Of a stretch of DNA of 60,540 nucleotides, positions 24,685 through 34,031 are shown piece by piece. Each line of letters opens with the position of its first letter. The stretch's first letter is position 1. The notes under the pieces are model-generated. The model was given only the letters and a program-made list of their open reading frames with translations, searched no databases and had not been told where the DNA came from. Made by a program: the position numbers and the translations under genes. Source of the stretch: an uncultured Collinsella sp. (lineage in GTDB: Bacteria; Actinomycetota; Coriobacteriia; Coriobacteriales; Coriobacteriaceae); contig UQPP01000008.1 in the NCBI GenBank assembly GCA_900543025.1, positions 1-60,540 on the forward strand. The letters are read 5' to 3'.

Positions 24685-27486
24685 GTGGCAAACGAGTACA
24701 AGCAGACGATGAATCTGCCCAAGACCGGTTTTCCCATGCGTGCCGGTCTTTCCAAGTCCGAGCCCAAGCGACTCAAGGACTGGCAGGACAACAAGGTCTA
24801 CGAGCAGGTTCTGAAGAAGAACGAGGGTCACAAGAAGTTCGTGCTGCACGACGGCCCTCCGTACGCCAACGGCCCGATCCACATCGGCCACGCCATGAAC
24901 AAGATCTCCAAGGACATGGTCAACCGTTACTGGATGATGCAGGGCTATGAGGTTCCCTATGTCCCCGGTTGGGACTGCCATGGTCAGCCGATCGAGCATA
25001 AGGTCGAGGAGAAGCTCGGCACCGAGAAGTTCAACCAGACCTCCACGGCTAAGATCCGCGAGCTTTGCAACAAGTTCGCTGTCGAGAACATCGAGCTGCA
25101 GAAGGCCGGCTTCCGTCGCCTGGGCGTGCTCGGCGATTGGGACAACCCCTATCTGACGCTCTATCACCAGCATGACGCCGCCGACATCGAGGTTTTCAAG
25201 GCCATGTTCGACAAGGGCATGATCTATCGCGGTCACAAGCCGGTTCACTGGTGCAAGCACTGCCACACCGCGCTGGCCGAGGCTGAGATCGAGTACTCCG
25301 ACGAGACGAGCCCCTCCATCTTCGTGCGCTTTGAGATGACCTCCAAGCCCGCCGGCCTCGAGAACTTCGACGGCCCGGTCGACTTTATCATCTGGACGAC
25401 CACGCCGTGGACCATCCCCTCTGACCAGGCCGTTTCCCTTAAGCCCGGCGCCGCCTATGTCGCCGTTGAGCACGATGGCCGTGCCGAGGTCATGCTCGAG
25501 GACCTGGCTCCCAAGTGCTGCGAGGAGTTTGGCTGGGAGTACACCCCGGTTATGATCGACGGCAAGCCCTATGTGGTTCCCGCCGAGACCTTCCACCACA
25601 TCCACTACAAACAGCCGATCTTTGACGGTGTTGAGGGCGTGGCACTGCTGGCCGATTACGTCGGTGTCGACGACGGTACCGGTATCGTCCACAACTCGCC
25701 CGGCCACGGCGTCGACGACTACTTTGCCTGCCTCAAGGAGGGCATCACCGACATCTGCATGCCGGTCGATGACGACGGCAAGTTCTACACCGGCGAGGAG
25801 TTTGGCACCGGTGGTCCCTTCAGCGGTATGGATACCGATGAGGCCAACCCGCATATCATCGAGTTCCTGCGCGAGCGCGGCACCCTGGTCCTCGAGAAGA
25901 AGATCACGCACAGCTATCCGCACTGCTGGCGCTGCAAGCACCCGGTGCTCTTCCGTGCTACTGACCAGTGGTTTGTCTCGATGGACAAGACCGGTTTGCG
26001 CGAGCAGGCTGGCAAAGAGGTCCGCGAGAACGTCAAGTGGTATCCGGCCCATGCCGCCAATCGCATCGGCGCCATGGTCGAGCAGCGTCCCGACTGGTGC
26101 ATCAGCCGTCAGCGCAACTGGGGCGTGCCCATCCCCAGCTACACTTGCGCCGACTGCGGCGAGAAGGTCATGAACGACGCCACGCTCGACGCCGTCATCA
26201 AGCTCTTCCACGAGAAGGGCTCCGACGCCTGGTTCACCGATGCTCCCGAGAGCTACCTGGGCGAGGCCTGCGTCTGCCCCAAGTGCGGCGGCCATCACCT
26301 CAAGGCCGATAAGGACATTCTCGACGTGTGGTGGGACTCCGGCGTGTCTTGGAAGGCCGTCTGCGAGTATCGCCCCGAGCTTGAGTACCCGGCGGACGTG
26401 TATCTTGAGGGCTCCGACCAGCACCGCGGTTGGTTCCAGAGCTCGCTGCTCACCTCGGTGGGCGCCAACGGCCATGCTCCCTACAAGGCAGTCGTCTCGC
26501 AGGGCTTCACGCTCGACGGTCAGGGCCGCAAGATGTCCAAGTCGCTCGGCAATGTCATCGACCCCAATAAGGTCTGTGACGAGATGGGCGCCGACATCAT
26601 CCGCCTGTGGGTTGCCTCCGTCGACACCAGTTCCGACGTTTCCATCGACCACGAGATTCTCGCTCGTACGTCCGATGCCTACCGTCGTTTCCGCAACACG
26701 CTGCGCTTCCTGCTCTCCGAGCTCGAGGGTCAGTTTGAGCCCGAGACCGACGGCGTCGCCTTTGCCGACCTGCTGCCGCTCGACAAGCTCATGGTTGCCC
26801 GCCTGACCCAGGTCCAGGCCGAGGTCGACGATGCCTACGCCAGCTACGAGTTCCCGCGCGCCTACCGTGCGCTTTACGACTTTGTGGTTACCGAGCTCTC
26901 CAACGTGTATCTCGACGCCCTGAAGGACCGTCTGTACTGCGAGAAGCCCGGCTCTCTCGAGCGCCGCAGCGCCCAAACCGTGCTGGCCGAGCTCTTCTCG
27001 ATGCTCATGCGCGACCTGCAGCCGATCCTGTCCTACACGGTCGACGAGGCAATGGCCTATGCGCCCGCCGGCTGCGTCGATCACCAGAAGTACGCCGCGC
27101 TGCTCGATTGGTACAAGTCGCCTATCACGGTCGACGAGGCCAATGAGTTTGAGGGCGTGCTCGAGGCTTCGCTCGAGCTCCGTAGCGCCGTGACCAAGGC
27201 CCTTGAGGATGCCCGTTCCGCTGGCACCTTCACCAAGAGCCAGCAGGTCCGCGTCAAGGCGGTCGTTCCCGCCGAGATGTACGCGCTGCTGACCGGTGAC
27301 AAAGCCGTCGACCTGGCCGAGTTCTACATCGTCTCCGATGTTGAGCTGACCCAGGGCGACGAGCTTTCCGTTGCTATTGAGGCTGCCGAGGGCGAGTGCT
27401 GCGACCGTTGCTGGAACTATCGCACCACCGTCGGCGAGTACAACGGCCACGCGCATATCTGCAAGCGCTGCGCCGACGCTTTGTAG
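24685..27486 (+). CDS. ileS: isoleucyl-tRNA synthetase
   Basis: 933 aa class I synthetase. The HIGH motif is in GPIHIGHAMNK near residue 62, and KMSKS is in RKMSKSLGNVI near residue 615. The editing (CP1) domain lies between them (WTTTPWTIPSDQAV). The C-terminal zinc finger is CCDRCWNYR with CKRC at the end. The GTG at 24685 follows AAAGGGG. An open frame reaches back to 24580, but that part is the leader RNA. It is under T-box control. Confidence 0.97.
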   Translation: MANEYKQTMNLPKTGFPMRAGLSKSEPKRLKDWQDNKVYEQVLKKNEGHKKFVLHDGPPYANGPIHIGHAMNKISKDMVNRYWMMQGYEVPYVPGWDCHGQPIEHKVEEKLGTEKFNQTSTAKIRELCNKFAVENIELQKAGFRRLGVLGDWDNPYLTLYHQHDAADIEVFKAMFDKGMIYRGHKPVHWCKHCHTALAEAEIEYSDETSPSIFVRFEMTSKPAGLENFDGPVDFIIWTTTPWTIPSDQAVSLKPGAAYVAVEHDGRAEVMLEDLAPKCCEEFGWEYTPVMIDGKPYVVPAETFHHIHYKQPIFDGVEGVALLADYVGVDDGTGIVHNSPGHGVDDYFACLKEGITDICMPVDDDGKFYTGEEFGTGGPFSGMDTDEANPHIIEFLRERGTLVLEKKITHSYPHCWRCKHPVLFRATDQWFVSMDKTGLREQAGKEVRENVKWYPAHAANRIGAMVEQRPDWCISRQRNWGVPIPSYTCADCGEKVMNDATLDAVIKLFHEKGSDAWFTDAPESYLGEACVCPKCGGHHLKADKDILDVWWDSGVSWKAVCEYRPELEYPADVYLEGSDQHRGWFQSSLLTSVGANGHAPYKAVVSQGFTLDGQGRKMSKSLGNVIDPNKVCDEMGADIIRLWVASVDTSSDVSIDHEILARTSDAYRRFRNTLRFLLSELEGQFEPETDGVAFADLLPLDKLMVARLTQVQAEVDDAYASYEFPRAYRALYDFVVTELSNVYLDALKDRLYCEKPGSLERRSAQTVLAELFSMLMRDLQPILSYTVDEAMAYAPAGCVDHQKYAALLDWYKSPITVDEANEFEGVLEASLELRSAVTKALEDARSAGTFTKSQQVRVKAVVPAEMYALLTGDKAVDLAEFYIVSDVELTQGDELSVAIEAAEGECCDRCWNYRTTVGEYNGHAHICKRCADAL

Positions 27487-27516
27487 GTTACGGCGTTCGT
27501 AGAACGCCGTAACCTA
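27484..27516 (+). terminator. 15-bp hairpin overlapping the ileS stop
   Basis: TAGGTTACGGCGTTC and its exact complement surround the loop GTA; the stem starts at the stop codon itself. There is no T run. A second hairpin at 27562-27590 (AAGGGCGC-G-ACC / GGT-CA-GCGCCCTT, then TTCATTTC) may complete termination. The rest of the gap to 27740 holds nothing I recognise. Confidence 0.7.
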
Positions 27517-27752
27517 CCGACGCTGCGCGGGCCGCATTTGGACAATCTGACGTTCAATTTCAAGGGCGCGACCGAAAGGTCAGCGCCCTTTCATTTCACG
27601 TCACCTTGTCTCAAATGCGACCTGCTCGCTCATTTATGCTCTACCTGCGGTGTTTCCGTTCTTGGGAGATTTGTCGCTTCTTGCTTGCGTCAATGTATGA
27701 TTATCTACTGCGTTAAACGGAATTCGATTGTTCTTGAGGGTAGGGGATTTCT

Positions 27753-28352
27753 TTGGGTCGTGGTGCGGATATGACGCCGCCTTTGCGTTGGCGGTTGGGT
27801 GTTGCTGGTGGGGTGGCGCTCGTTGTGCTTCTTGTTGACCAGCTGACCAAGCTTGCGGTTCGTGCCGTGGGCGATGCCCTGCATATGACCGTTATCCCCG
27901 GCGTGATCGATTTTCTGTTTGTCCGCAATATCGGAGCCGCCTTTAGTATGGGCGAGGGGCATGGCGTTGCTTTCGCCGTGCTGGCGCTTGCAGTTATCGT
28001 CGCCATTGCCGTGTACCTGGTTCGCGCGTCTCAGCTCGCTCGCCTAGAGGTCGTGGGCATGGCCATGGTTGCGGGCGGCGCCATCGGCAACGCGATCGAT
28101 CGTCTTGTCTTTGGCTTCGTGACCGATTTTATCGCCACCACGTTCATCGACTTTCCCGTCTTTAACGTGGCTGATATCGGCATTACGGTCGGTGTTGTGC
28201 TGGCGCTTATCGGTTACATGTTCTTGAGCCCCGCCGCTCGCGAGGTCGATGCGACCGCTGAGCTCAACGCCCGTGACGAGGCCCGCGCCAAACGCAAAGC
28301 CAAACAGCGTGGGGAGCGTGCCCGCAAGATTCGCGAAAGGAATGAGCGCTAA
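27753..28352 (+). CDS. lspA: lipoprotein signal peptidase
   Basis: 199 aa. LspA removes signal peptides from prolipoproteins in the membrane. Four hydrophobic helices are visible. The family motifs are LLVDQLTK, VRNIGAAFSMG, GAIGNAIDR (first catalytic Asp) and FNVADIGI (second catalytic Asp). The last 40 residues form a charged tail rich in R, K, E and A, beyond the usual family length. The TTG at 27753 has AGGGG six bases upstream; the ATG at 27771 is an alternative. It overlaps rluD by one base. Confidence 0.93.
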   Translation: MGRGADMTPPLRWRLGVAGGVALVVLLVDQLTKLAVRAVGDALHMTVIPGVIDFLFVRNIGAAFSMGEGHGVAFAVLALAVIVAIAVYLVRASQLARLEVVGMAMVAGGAIGNAIDRLVFGFVTDFIATTFIDFPVFNVADIGITVGVVLALIGYMFLSPAAREVDATAELNARDEARAKRKAKQRGERARKIRERNER

Positions 28353-29365
28353 TGGCCGACATCCATATTCTTGTTGCCGACGATTGCGCTGGTCAGCGTC
28401 TCGACGCTTATCTGGGCGCCAACGATGGCTGTCCCACGCGTTCTGCCTGCGCACATCTGATCGAGGGCGGCGCCGTTGCCGTCAACGGCGAGACCTACCT
28501 ATCAAAAAAGTATGCCGTTCGTGCCGGCGACCGTATCTCGGTTGACCTGCCCGAGCCGCACGACCCCACCGATGTGATTCCCGAAGCCATTCCCCTCGAT
28601 ATCCGTTACGAGGACGACTACCTTATCGTGCTCTCAAAGCAGCGCGGCCTGGTGTGCCATCCCGCCCATGGCCACGAGAGCGGCACCCTTGCGAACGCCC
28701 TGGTCTACCACTGCGGCATCGACCATCTGGGTACCGTGCAGGGTGAGGACCGCCCCGGCATCGTGCATCGCCTGGATCGCGATACCTCGGGCCTTATGCT
28801 CGCGGCAAAAGACGACGACACCCAGCGCGCGCTTCAAAATCTCATCCGCACGCGCACGCTCGACCGTCGCTATATCACGCTCGTTCACGGTCACATCGCC
28901 ATGGACGAGGGCACTATCAACACTGGTATTGCCCGATCGACGCGCGACCGCGTGAAGATGGCGGTTTCCGATGACCCCTTTGCGCGCCAGGCCATCACGA
29001 CTTTCAAGGTGCTCGAGCGCTTTGATTCCACGCGCTTTGACGACGGCTATACGCTCGTCGAGTGCCATCTGTTTACCGGTCGCACGCATCAGATTCGTGT
29101 GCATATGCGCCATATCAACCATGCCTGCGTGGGCGACCCGCTCTACGGTAAGTGCGATGCGCGTGCCGATCAGGGTCTGACCAGGCAGTTCCTTCATTCC
29201 TGGCGCGTGGCGTTCGACCATCCCGTGACGGGCGAGCGCATCGAGTGCCGCGATGAGCTGCCGTGGGACCTTGCCGCGGTTCTGGATGACCTTGCCCCGC
29301 GCTCGCTTGGCCGCACCGCTGCCGGTGACGAAATCGTTCCGCAGCTCGGTCTGCTCGAAGCCTAG
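28352..29365 (+). CDS. rluD: RluD-type 23S rRNA pseudouridine synthase
   Basis: 337 aa. An S4 RNA-binding domain (residues 12-70, RLDAYLG onward) is followed by a pseudouridine synthase domain with GIVHRLDRDTSGLMLAAK, which holds the catalytic Asp, and FTGRTHQIRVHM. It isomerises uridines in large-subunit rRNA; the exact sites are inferred from the RluA/RluD family. It starts in the lspA stop (TAATG), the common lspA-rluD pairing. Confidence 0.93.
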   Translation: MADIHILVADDCAGQRLDAYLGANDGCPTRSACAHLIEGGAVAVNGETYLSKKYAVRAGDRISVDLPEPHDPTDVIPEAIPLDIRYEDDYLIVLSKQRGLVCHPAHGHESGTLANALVYHCGIDHLGTVQGEDRPGIVHRLDRDTSGLMLAAKDDDTQRALQNLIRTRTLDRRYITLVHGHIAMDEGTINTGIARSTRDRVKMAVSDDPFARQAITTFKVLERFDSTRFDDGYTLVECHLFTGRTHQIRVHMRHINHACVGDPLYGKCDARADQGLTRQFLHSWRVAFDHPVTGERIECRDELPWDLAAVLDDLAPRSLGRTAAGDEIVPQLGLLEA

Positions 29366-29447
29366 CCAGTATTAGGTGGTTTCTTGAACTCGGTAAGCCT
29401 GCGGTAAGATATACGTTTGTTTACGTAATGCGTTCTCGGGAGCCTGC

Positions 29448-30743
29448 ATGCTCGCCTTTTTACAAACCAACACACCCATCGTGATCTTCAACCAGATTGT
29501 CGTCACGCTGCTCACGGTCTGCTTTCTGTACCAGGTGGTCTTCTTTGTCATCGGTGCTCTTCGTGGCGAGGTCGCTCCTCCCAAGGCCAAAAAACTCCAC
29601 CGCTATGCGTTCTTTATCGCGGCGCATAACGAGGAAGCCGTGATCGCCAACCTCGTACGCTCCATCAAGGATCAGGACTATCCGTCCGAGCTTATCGAGG
29701 TCTTCGTCGTCGCCGACGCCTGCACCGACAACACGGCGCAGCTTGCGCGCGAGGCCGGTGCCATTGTTTACGAGCGCAATGATCTGGCCCGTAAGGGCAA
29801 GAGCTGGGTCATGGACTTTGGTTTCGACCGTATCCTTAACGAGTATCCCGACACGTTTGAGGGCTACTTCATCTTCGATGCCGACAACGTTATCTCCCGC
29901 GATTACGTGTCTAAGATGAACGATGCCTTTGACCAGGGTTTCCATGTGGTCACGAGCTATCGCAACTCCAAGAACTTCGGCAGCTCGTGGGTCTCGGCAG
30001 CTAATGCCACCTGGTATCTGCGTGAGGCACGCTTTCTCAACAACGCGCGTAATATCTGCAAGACGTCTTGCGCCGTCTCGGGTTCGGGCTATCTCATTTC
30101 TGCCAGCGTGATCGAAGGCATGCACGGCTGGCAGTTCCACACGCTGACTGAGGACGTTCAGTTCACCACGTTCTGCGCCATCCATGGCATTCGCATCGGT
30201 TATGCACCGGCGGAGTTCTTTGACGAGCAGCCCGTGACGTTTAAGGCGTCCTGGAAACAGCGCATGCGTTGGACTAAGGGCTTTTACCAGGTATTCTTTA
30301 CCTATGGTAAGCACTTGGTCAAGTCGACCTTCCGCTATCATCGCTTTGCCGCCTACGACATGTTTATGACCATCGCTCCGGGCATGCTGCTGTCCCTGAT
30401 CTCTATGCTCGCCAACGTGACCTTCCTCGTCGTGGGCGGTCTTTCGCACGGCTTTTTGGCCACCGAGGTCGAGATGCAGGCGTGCGCCGCCTCGCTCATC
30501 ATGACCTTCGCGATGATGTACCAGACCTTCTTTATCCTGGCGCTACTCACGACCATCTTCGAGTACAAGCATATTCACTGTGCGCAAAAGTGGCGTTTGG
30601 TGACCAACCTGTTTACCTTCCCGATCTTTATGTTCAGCTATATCCCCATCACGGTGGCTGCTCTGTTCCTAAAGGTCGACTGGGTCCCGACGCAGCACGC
30701 CGTCAACGTTACCCTCGATGAGGTCATGCAAGGCGCCAAATAA
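29448..30743 (+). CDS. membrane GT2 family glycosyltransferase
   Basis: 431 aa. One N-terminal membrane helix (about 12-38), a cytosolic GT-A domain, then about four C-terminal helices. The GT2 motifs are FIAAHNEEAVIANLV, FIFDADNVISRDYV (DxD-type), TLTEDVQF (catalytic base) and WKQRMRWTKG (QxxRW), the set found in processive synthases of the cellulose/hyaluronan type. It probably makes or extends an envelope glycan; the sugar is unknown. GGGAG precedes the ATG, and a -10-like TAAGAT lies upstream near 29405. It stands alone. Confidence 0.87.
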   Translation: MLAFLQTNTPIVIFNQIVVTLLTVCFLYQVVFFVIGALRGEVAPPKAKKLHRYAFFIAAHNEEAVIANLVRSIKDQDYPSELIEVFVVADACTDNTAQLAREAGAIVYERNDLARKGKSWVMDFGFDRILNEYPDTFEGYFIFDADNVISRDYVSKMNDAFDQGFHVVTSYRNSKNFGSSWVSAANATWYLREARFLNNARNICKTSCAVSGSGYLISASVIEGMHGWQFHTLTEDVQFTTFCAIHGIRIGYAPAEFFDEQPVTFKASWKQRMRWTKGFYQVFFTYGKHLVKSTFRYHRFAAYDMFMTIAPGMLLSLISMLANVTFLVVGGLSHGFLATEVEMQACAASLIMTFAMMYQTFFILALLTTIFEYKHIHCAQKWRLVTNLFTFPIFMFSYIPITVAALFLKVDWVPTQHAVNVTLDEVMQGAK

Positions 30744-30751
30744 CCACCACC

Positions 30752-30794
30752 AAAACCACCACAAAGGGGACAGGCACCTTTGTGGTGGTTTTTT
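30752..30794 (+). terminator. REP-like terminator with GGGGACAGGCACC core
   Basis: AAAACCACCACAAAGG and CCTTTGTGGTGGTTTT form a perfect 16-bp stem around a 9-base loop, followed by T. It is directly behind the glycosyltransferase gene. The first 16 bases are identical to those of the terminator at 23068. The central GGGGACAGGCACC resembles a motif I know from dispersed repeats in other bacteria. Confidence 0.85.
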
Positions 30795-30825
30795 ACTTTT
30801 ACGATGCAGCTCGAGGAGGTGCTCG

Positions 30826-31248
30826 ATGGTCTATATCCCGTTTTGGCTGTGCGCCATCGCTGGTGCTTGCATCGATGCGCACGAGCGGCGGTTTCCGAAC
30901 GCGCTTGCTGCCGCGTGCACCGTGGCAGCATTTGTGGGCGTCTGGCTAGATCTTGGCATGAACACGGCGCTTGACCACGCCGGTCTTGCGGTCATCGTCT
31001 ACCTTGCCCTTGTGCTTACTGAGTCGCTTTGGCGTCGTGTTTGCCACGCTCCCGGCATTGGTATGGGGGACGCCAAGGCGCTCTTTGCCCTTTGTACCTT
31101 CGATCCCTTGGGTGGTATCGTCGCGTTTGCGGCTGCGCTTCTGGCCCTTGCCGCCGCCTGTCTCATCACAAAATCGCGCTCCTTGCCATTGCTGCCGTTT
31201 TTAGTGCCGATATTTGCCATAATCGAGGTCGTGGGTAGTACGTTGTAA
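30826..31248 (+). CDS. A24 family prepilin peptidase-like protein
   Basis: 140 aa, mostly hydrophobic, about four to five helices. The two aspartate sites of A24 peptidases are visible: CIDAHERRFPN near residue 14 and GIGMGDAKALFAL near residue 78 (GxGD motif). It is the short form without the N-terminal methylase domain, like TadV/CpaA. Such enzymes cut the leader of type IV or Flp prepilins. No pilin, ATPase or secretin gene is in the window, so the substrate is unknown. GAGGAGG precedes the ATG. Confidence 0.8.
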   Translation: MVYIPFWLCAIAGACIDAHERRFPNALAAACTVAAFVGVWLDLGMNTALDHAGLAVIVYLALVLTESLWRRVCHAPGIGMGDAKALFALCTFDPLGGIVAFAAALLALAAACLITKSRSLPLLPFLVPIFAIIEVVGSTL

Positions 31249-31278
31249 TCGTTGCGCGCCCTTTTTAAGGAGCATGCC

Positions 31279-32526
31279 ATGGCAATCAATCAACAGACAG
31301 CCGCCATCAAGGCGCGTATGGATCGCATTCCCTCGGCGTTGTCGCCCGAGCTGGTCGAGCGTATCGCTGCCGACCGTGCCTCGGGTGTCGTTAACCCTTA
31401 TCGATGCAACGATGGTCAGGTCATCCGCCGTGTTGATCGAGCCGCAGATGTGGGCACGCTCATGCGTCCGGCATTTATGCGCGATACCGAAAAGATTTTG
31501 CATCTGCCCGCATACACGCGTTATGCAGGCAAAACGCAGGTCTTTAGTTTTCGCAGCAACGACGACCTGTCGCGTCGCGGCCTGCACGTGCAGCTTGTTT
31601 CGCGCATCGCGCGCGATATCGGACGTGCCCTGGGGCTCAACTGCGATCTGATCGAGGCGATTGGCTTAGGCCACGACTTGGGCCACACGCCCTTTGGCCA
31701 TGCCGGTGAGCGATTCCTCAACGATATCTATCACGAGCGCACGGGTCGTTATTTTTTCCATAACGTGCAGTCGGTCCGCGTGCTCGACGCGCTGTACGGC
31801 CGCAACGTGTCGCTCCAGACGCTCGACGGCGTGCTATGCCACAACGGTGAGTACGAGCAACGTGTGTTTGAGCTCTCGGATATGGGCTCCTTTGACCAGT
31901 TCGATCAGACGGTTGAGGATTGCATTGCCACGGGTTATAGCGCAATCGAGCACCTGCGCCCCATGACGCTCGAGGGCTGCGTGGTTCGCATCTCGGATAT
32001 CCTTGCCTACGTAGGGCGCGATCGCCAAGACGCCATTGCGGCGGGCCTTCTGTCGCCCAATGCTTTTGATGACGGTCGGGGTGGAGCCTACAACAGCTGG
32101 ATCCTCACGCATGCCTCCATCGATATCGTCGAGCACAGCTATGGCAAGCCACGCATCGAGATGAGCGAGGACCTGTTTGAGGAGATCCGCCGAGCCAAGC
32201 GCGAGAACTACGAGAAGATCTATAGCAAGGGCGGCATCGAAGGCGACTCCGAAGTGGAGCTGCGCGAGGCCTTCGAAAAGCTCTACGACCGTTGCCTGCA
32301 GGATATAAACGAAGGCAACGAGTCTTCTTACATCTTTAAGCACCACATTTCTCGCATTGAGCGGCAGCTTTCCTACTACGATCGCGCCTATGCCTGGCAG
32401 GACGACAAGGATCAAGCGGTGGTGGATTACATCGCGAGCATGACGGACGGCTATTTCTGTGAGCTCACGAGCAAGCTGTTCCCGGGATTGAAGTTTCCGC
32501 ACCGTACCTATATTAACGAACGGTAG
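31279..32526 (+). CDS. dgt: HD domain dGTP triphosphohydrolase-like protein
   Basis: 415 aa. The HD metal-binding site is visible: FRSNDDLSRRGLHVQLVSR holds the first His region, GHDLGHTPFGHAGE the central HD pair, and YVGRDRQDA the later Asp. This is the dNTPase (Dgt-like) branch, which splits dNTPs to nucleoside and triphosphate. The protein is of typical length. AAGGAG lies just upstream of the ATG at 31279. The substrate range is not visible. Confidence 0.88.
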   Translation: MAINQQTAAIKARMDRIPSALSPELVERIAADRASGVVNPYRCNDGQVIRRVDRAADVGTLMRPAFMRDTEKILHLPAYTRYAGKTQVFSFRSNDDLSRRGLHVQLVSRIARDIGRALGLNCDLIEAIGLGHDLGHTPFGHAGERFLNDIYHERTGRYFFHNVQSVRVLDALYGRNVSLQTLDGVLCHNGEYEQRVFELSDMGSFDQFDQTVEDCIATGYSAIEHLRPMTLEGCVVRISDILAYVGRDRQDAIAAGLLSPNAFDDGRGGAYNSWILTHASIDIVEHSYGKPRIEMSEDLFEEIRRAKRENYEKIYSKGGIEGDSEVELREAFEKLYDRCLQDINEGNESSYIFKHHISRIERQLSYYDRAYAWQDDKDQAVVDYIASMTDGYFCELTSKLFPGLKFPHRTYINER

Positions 32527-32580
32527 TTCGTATTTATTCGGTATACTGTTGATGGAAAACGTTTTTGATTGACGCACGGG

Positions 32581-33936
32581 ATGGCTATGGACGACCTTTT
32601 TTCTGCTTCGACGCGCGAGCGTTCTTTTATGAATGCGCCGCTTGCGGTGCGCATGCGGCCCAATTCGCTCGACGAGTATGTGGGTCAGCAAAAGGCCGTC
32701 GGCAAGGGCTCGTGGTTGCGTGCCGCAATTGAGCACGATGTGCTGTCGAGTGTGATTCTGTACGGGCCGGCCGGTACGGGCAAGACGACGCTGGCCCACA
32801 TTATCGCCAACCATACCAAGAGCGAGTTTGTCGAGGTCAGCGCTGTGACGGGCACCGTAAAGGATCTTCGTCGCGTGATTGACGAGGCTAAGACGCGCCT
32901 GAATACGTACGACCGCCGCACCATTCTTTTTATCGATGAGATTCATCGCTTTTCCAAGTCGCAGCAGGATGCCCTGCTGCATGCAGTTGAGAACCGTACC
33001 GTCATTATGATTGGCGCCACGACGGAGAACCCGTACTTCGAGGTCAACTCGGCATTGCTCTCGCGCGGTCGCGTGGTGGAACTTGAGCATCTTAAAGACG
33101 AGGATATCGCCACGCTCATTGAGCGTGCGCTCGAGGCGCCGCAGGGTTTGAACGGTAAGTTCTCGGCCGATGAGGATACGGTTAAGACCATTTGCACACT
33201 GGCAGCGGGTGACGCTCGATCGGCGCTCACGACGCTTGAGCTTGCGAGCGAGATTGCCGTCACGCGCCCCGATACCGAGGGAACGCCCGCGCCGGCGGCG
33301 GGGGAGCGCTATCCCATCACTGTTGACGACGTGAAGATTGCCAATCCGCGCCGTGGCTTTTCGTACGACAAAAACGGTGACATGCACTACGACATCATCA
33401 GTGCGTTTATTAAGTCTATGCGCGGTAGCGACCCCGATGCCACGATTTATTGGCTCGCGCGCATGATTGACGCGGGGGAGGATCCTAAGTTTATCGCTCG
33501 TCGTATTATGATTCAGGCTTCTGAGGATGTTGGCAACGCCGACCCACAGGCGCTTTTGGTGGCACATGCCGCGTTTAAGTCTGCCGAGGTCATTGGCTAT
33601 CCCGAGTGCCGTATTAATCTGGCTCAGGCTGCTCTCTATGTGTGCTTGGCGCCTAAATCGAACGCGTGCGAGGCTTCGATCGATGCGGCGTTGGCCGATA
33701 TCCATTCAAGTGGGCTGCGCGAGGTGCCGAGTTATCTGCGCGATCGTCATCGCCCGGGCAGCGACGAATACGGTGTGTATAAGTATCCGCATGATTATCC
33801 CGAAGGCTGGGTCGATCAGCGCTATTTGCCCGAGGGGCTGGAGCGCGGTGCGTTTTGGCAGCCTGCCGGCCGCGGCTGGGAAGAGTGGCGCGTAGAGCAA
33901 AGCGAACGCGACCGTAGCGGAAACGCGCCCAAGTAG
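32581..33936 (+). CDS. rarA: replication-associated recombination protein RarA (MgsA)
   Basis: About 451 aa AAA+ ATPase: SLDEYVGQQ at the start of the domain, YGPAGTGKTTLAHIIANH (Walker A), ILFIDEIHRFSKSQQDAL (Walker B) and the C-terminal MgsA part (FIKSMRGSDPDATIYWLARM, EDVGNADPQAL). It acts at stalled or gapped replication forks. ATG 32581 and 32587 are both possible and neither has a clear ribosome site. A -10-like TATACT is at 32542-32547. Confidence 0.93.
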   Translation: MAMDDLFSASTRERSFMNAPLAVRMRPNSLDEYVGQQKAVGKGSWLRAAIEHDVLSSVILYGPAGTGKTTLAHIIANHTKSEFVEVSAVTGTVKDLRRVIDEAKTRLNTYDRRTILFIDEIHRFSKSQQDALLHAVENRTVIMIGATTENPYFEVNSALLSRGRVVELEHLKDEDIATLIERALEAPQGLNGKFSADEDTVKTICTLAAGDARSALTTLELASEIAVTRPDTEGTPAPAAGERYPITVDDVKIANPRRGFSYDKNGDMHYDIISAFIKSMRGSDPDATIYWLARMIDAGEDPKFIARRIMIQASEDVGNADPQALLVAHAAFKSAEVIGYPECRINLAQAALYVCLAPKSNACEASIDAALADIHSSGLREVPSYLRDRHRPGSDEYGVYKYPHDYPEGWVDQRYLPEGLERGAFWQPAGRGWEEWRVEQSERDRSGNAPK

Positions 33937-34031
33937 GTCCTTGGGACCTCGCACATTCCCTTTGGGTATCTTTCCCCTTCTTTGGGGTACCATGAAAAGC
34001 GTCTGTATTTCGATTCCTTCGGGAGGCTTGT

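Noticed and set aside
24565..27456. A 963-codon minus-strand open frame across ileS
   Set aside because: Antisense shadow of ileS with no recognisable domain. Its Leu/Val/Gly-rich composition is typical of reverse frames in high-GC genes.
27753..27770. Using the ATG at 27771 as the lspA start
   Set aside because: The TTG at 27753 has a better spaced AGGGG site. The ATG remains possible, and the difference is six residues.
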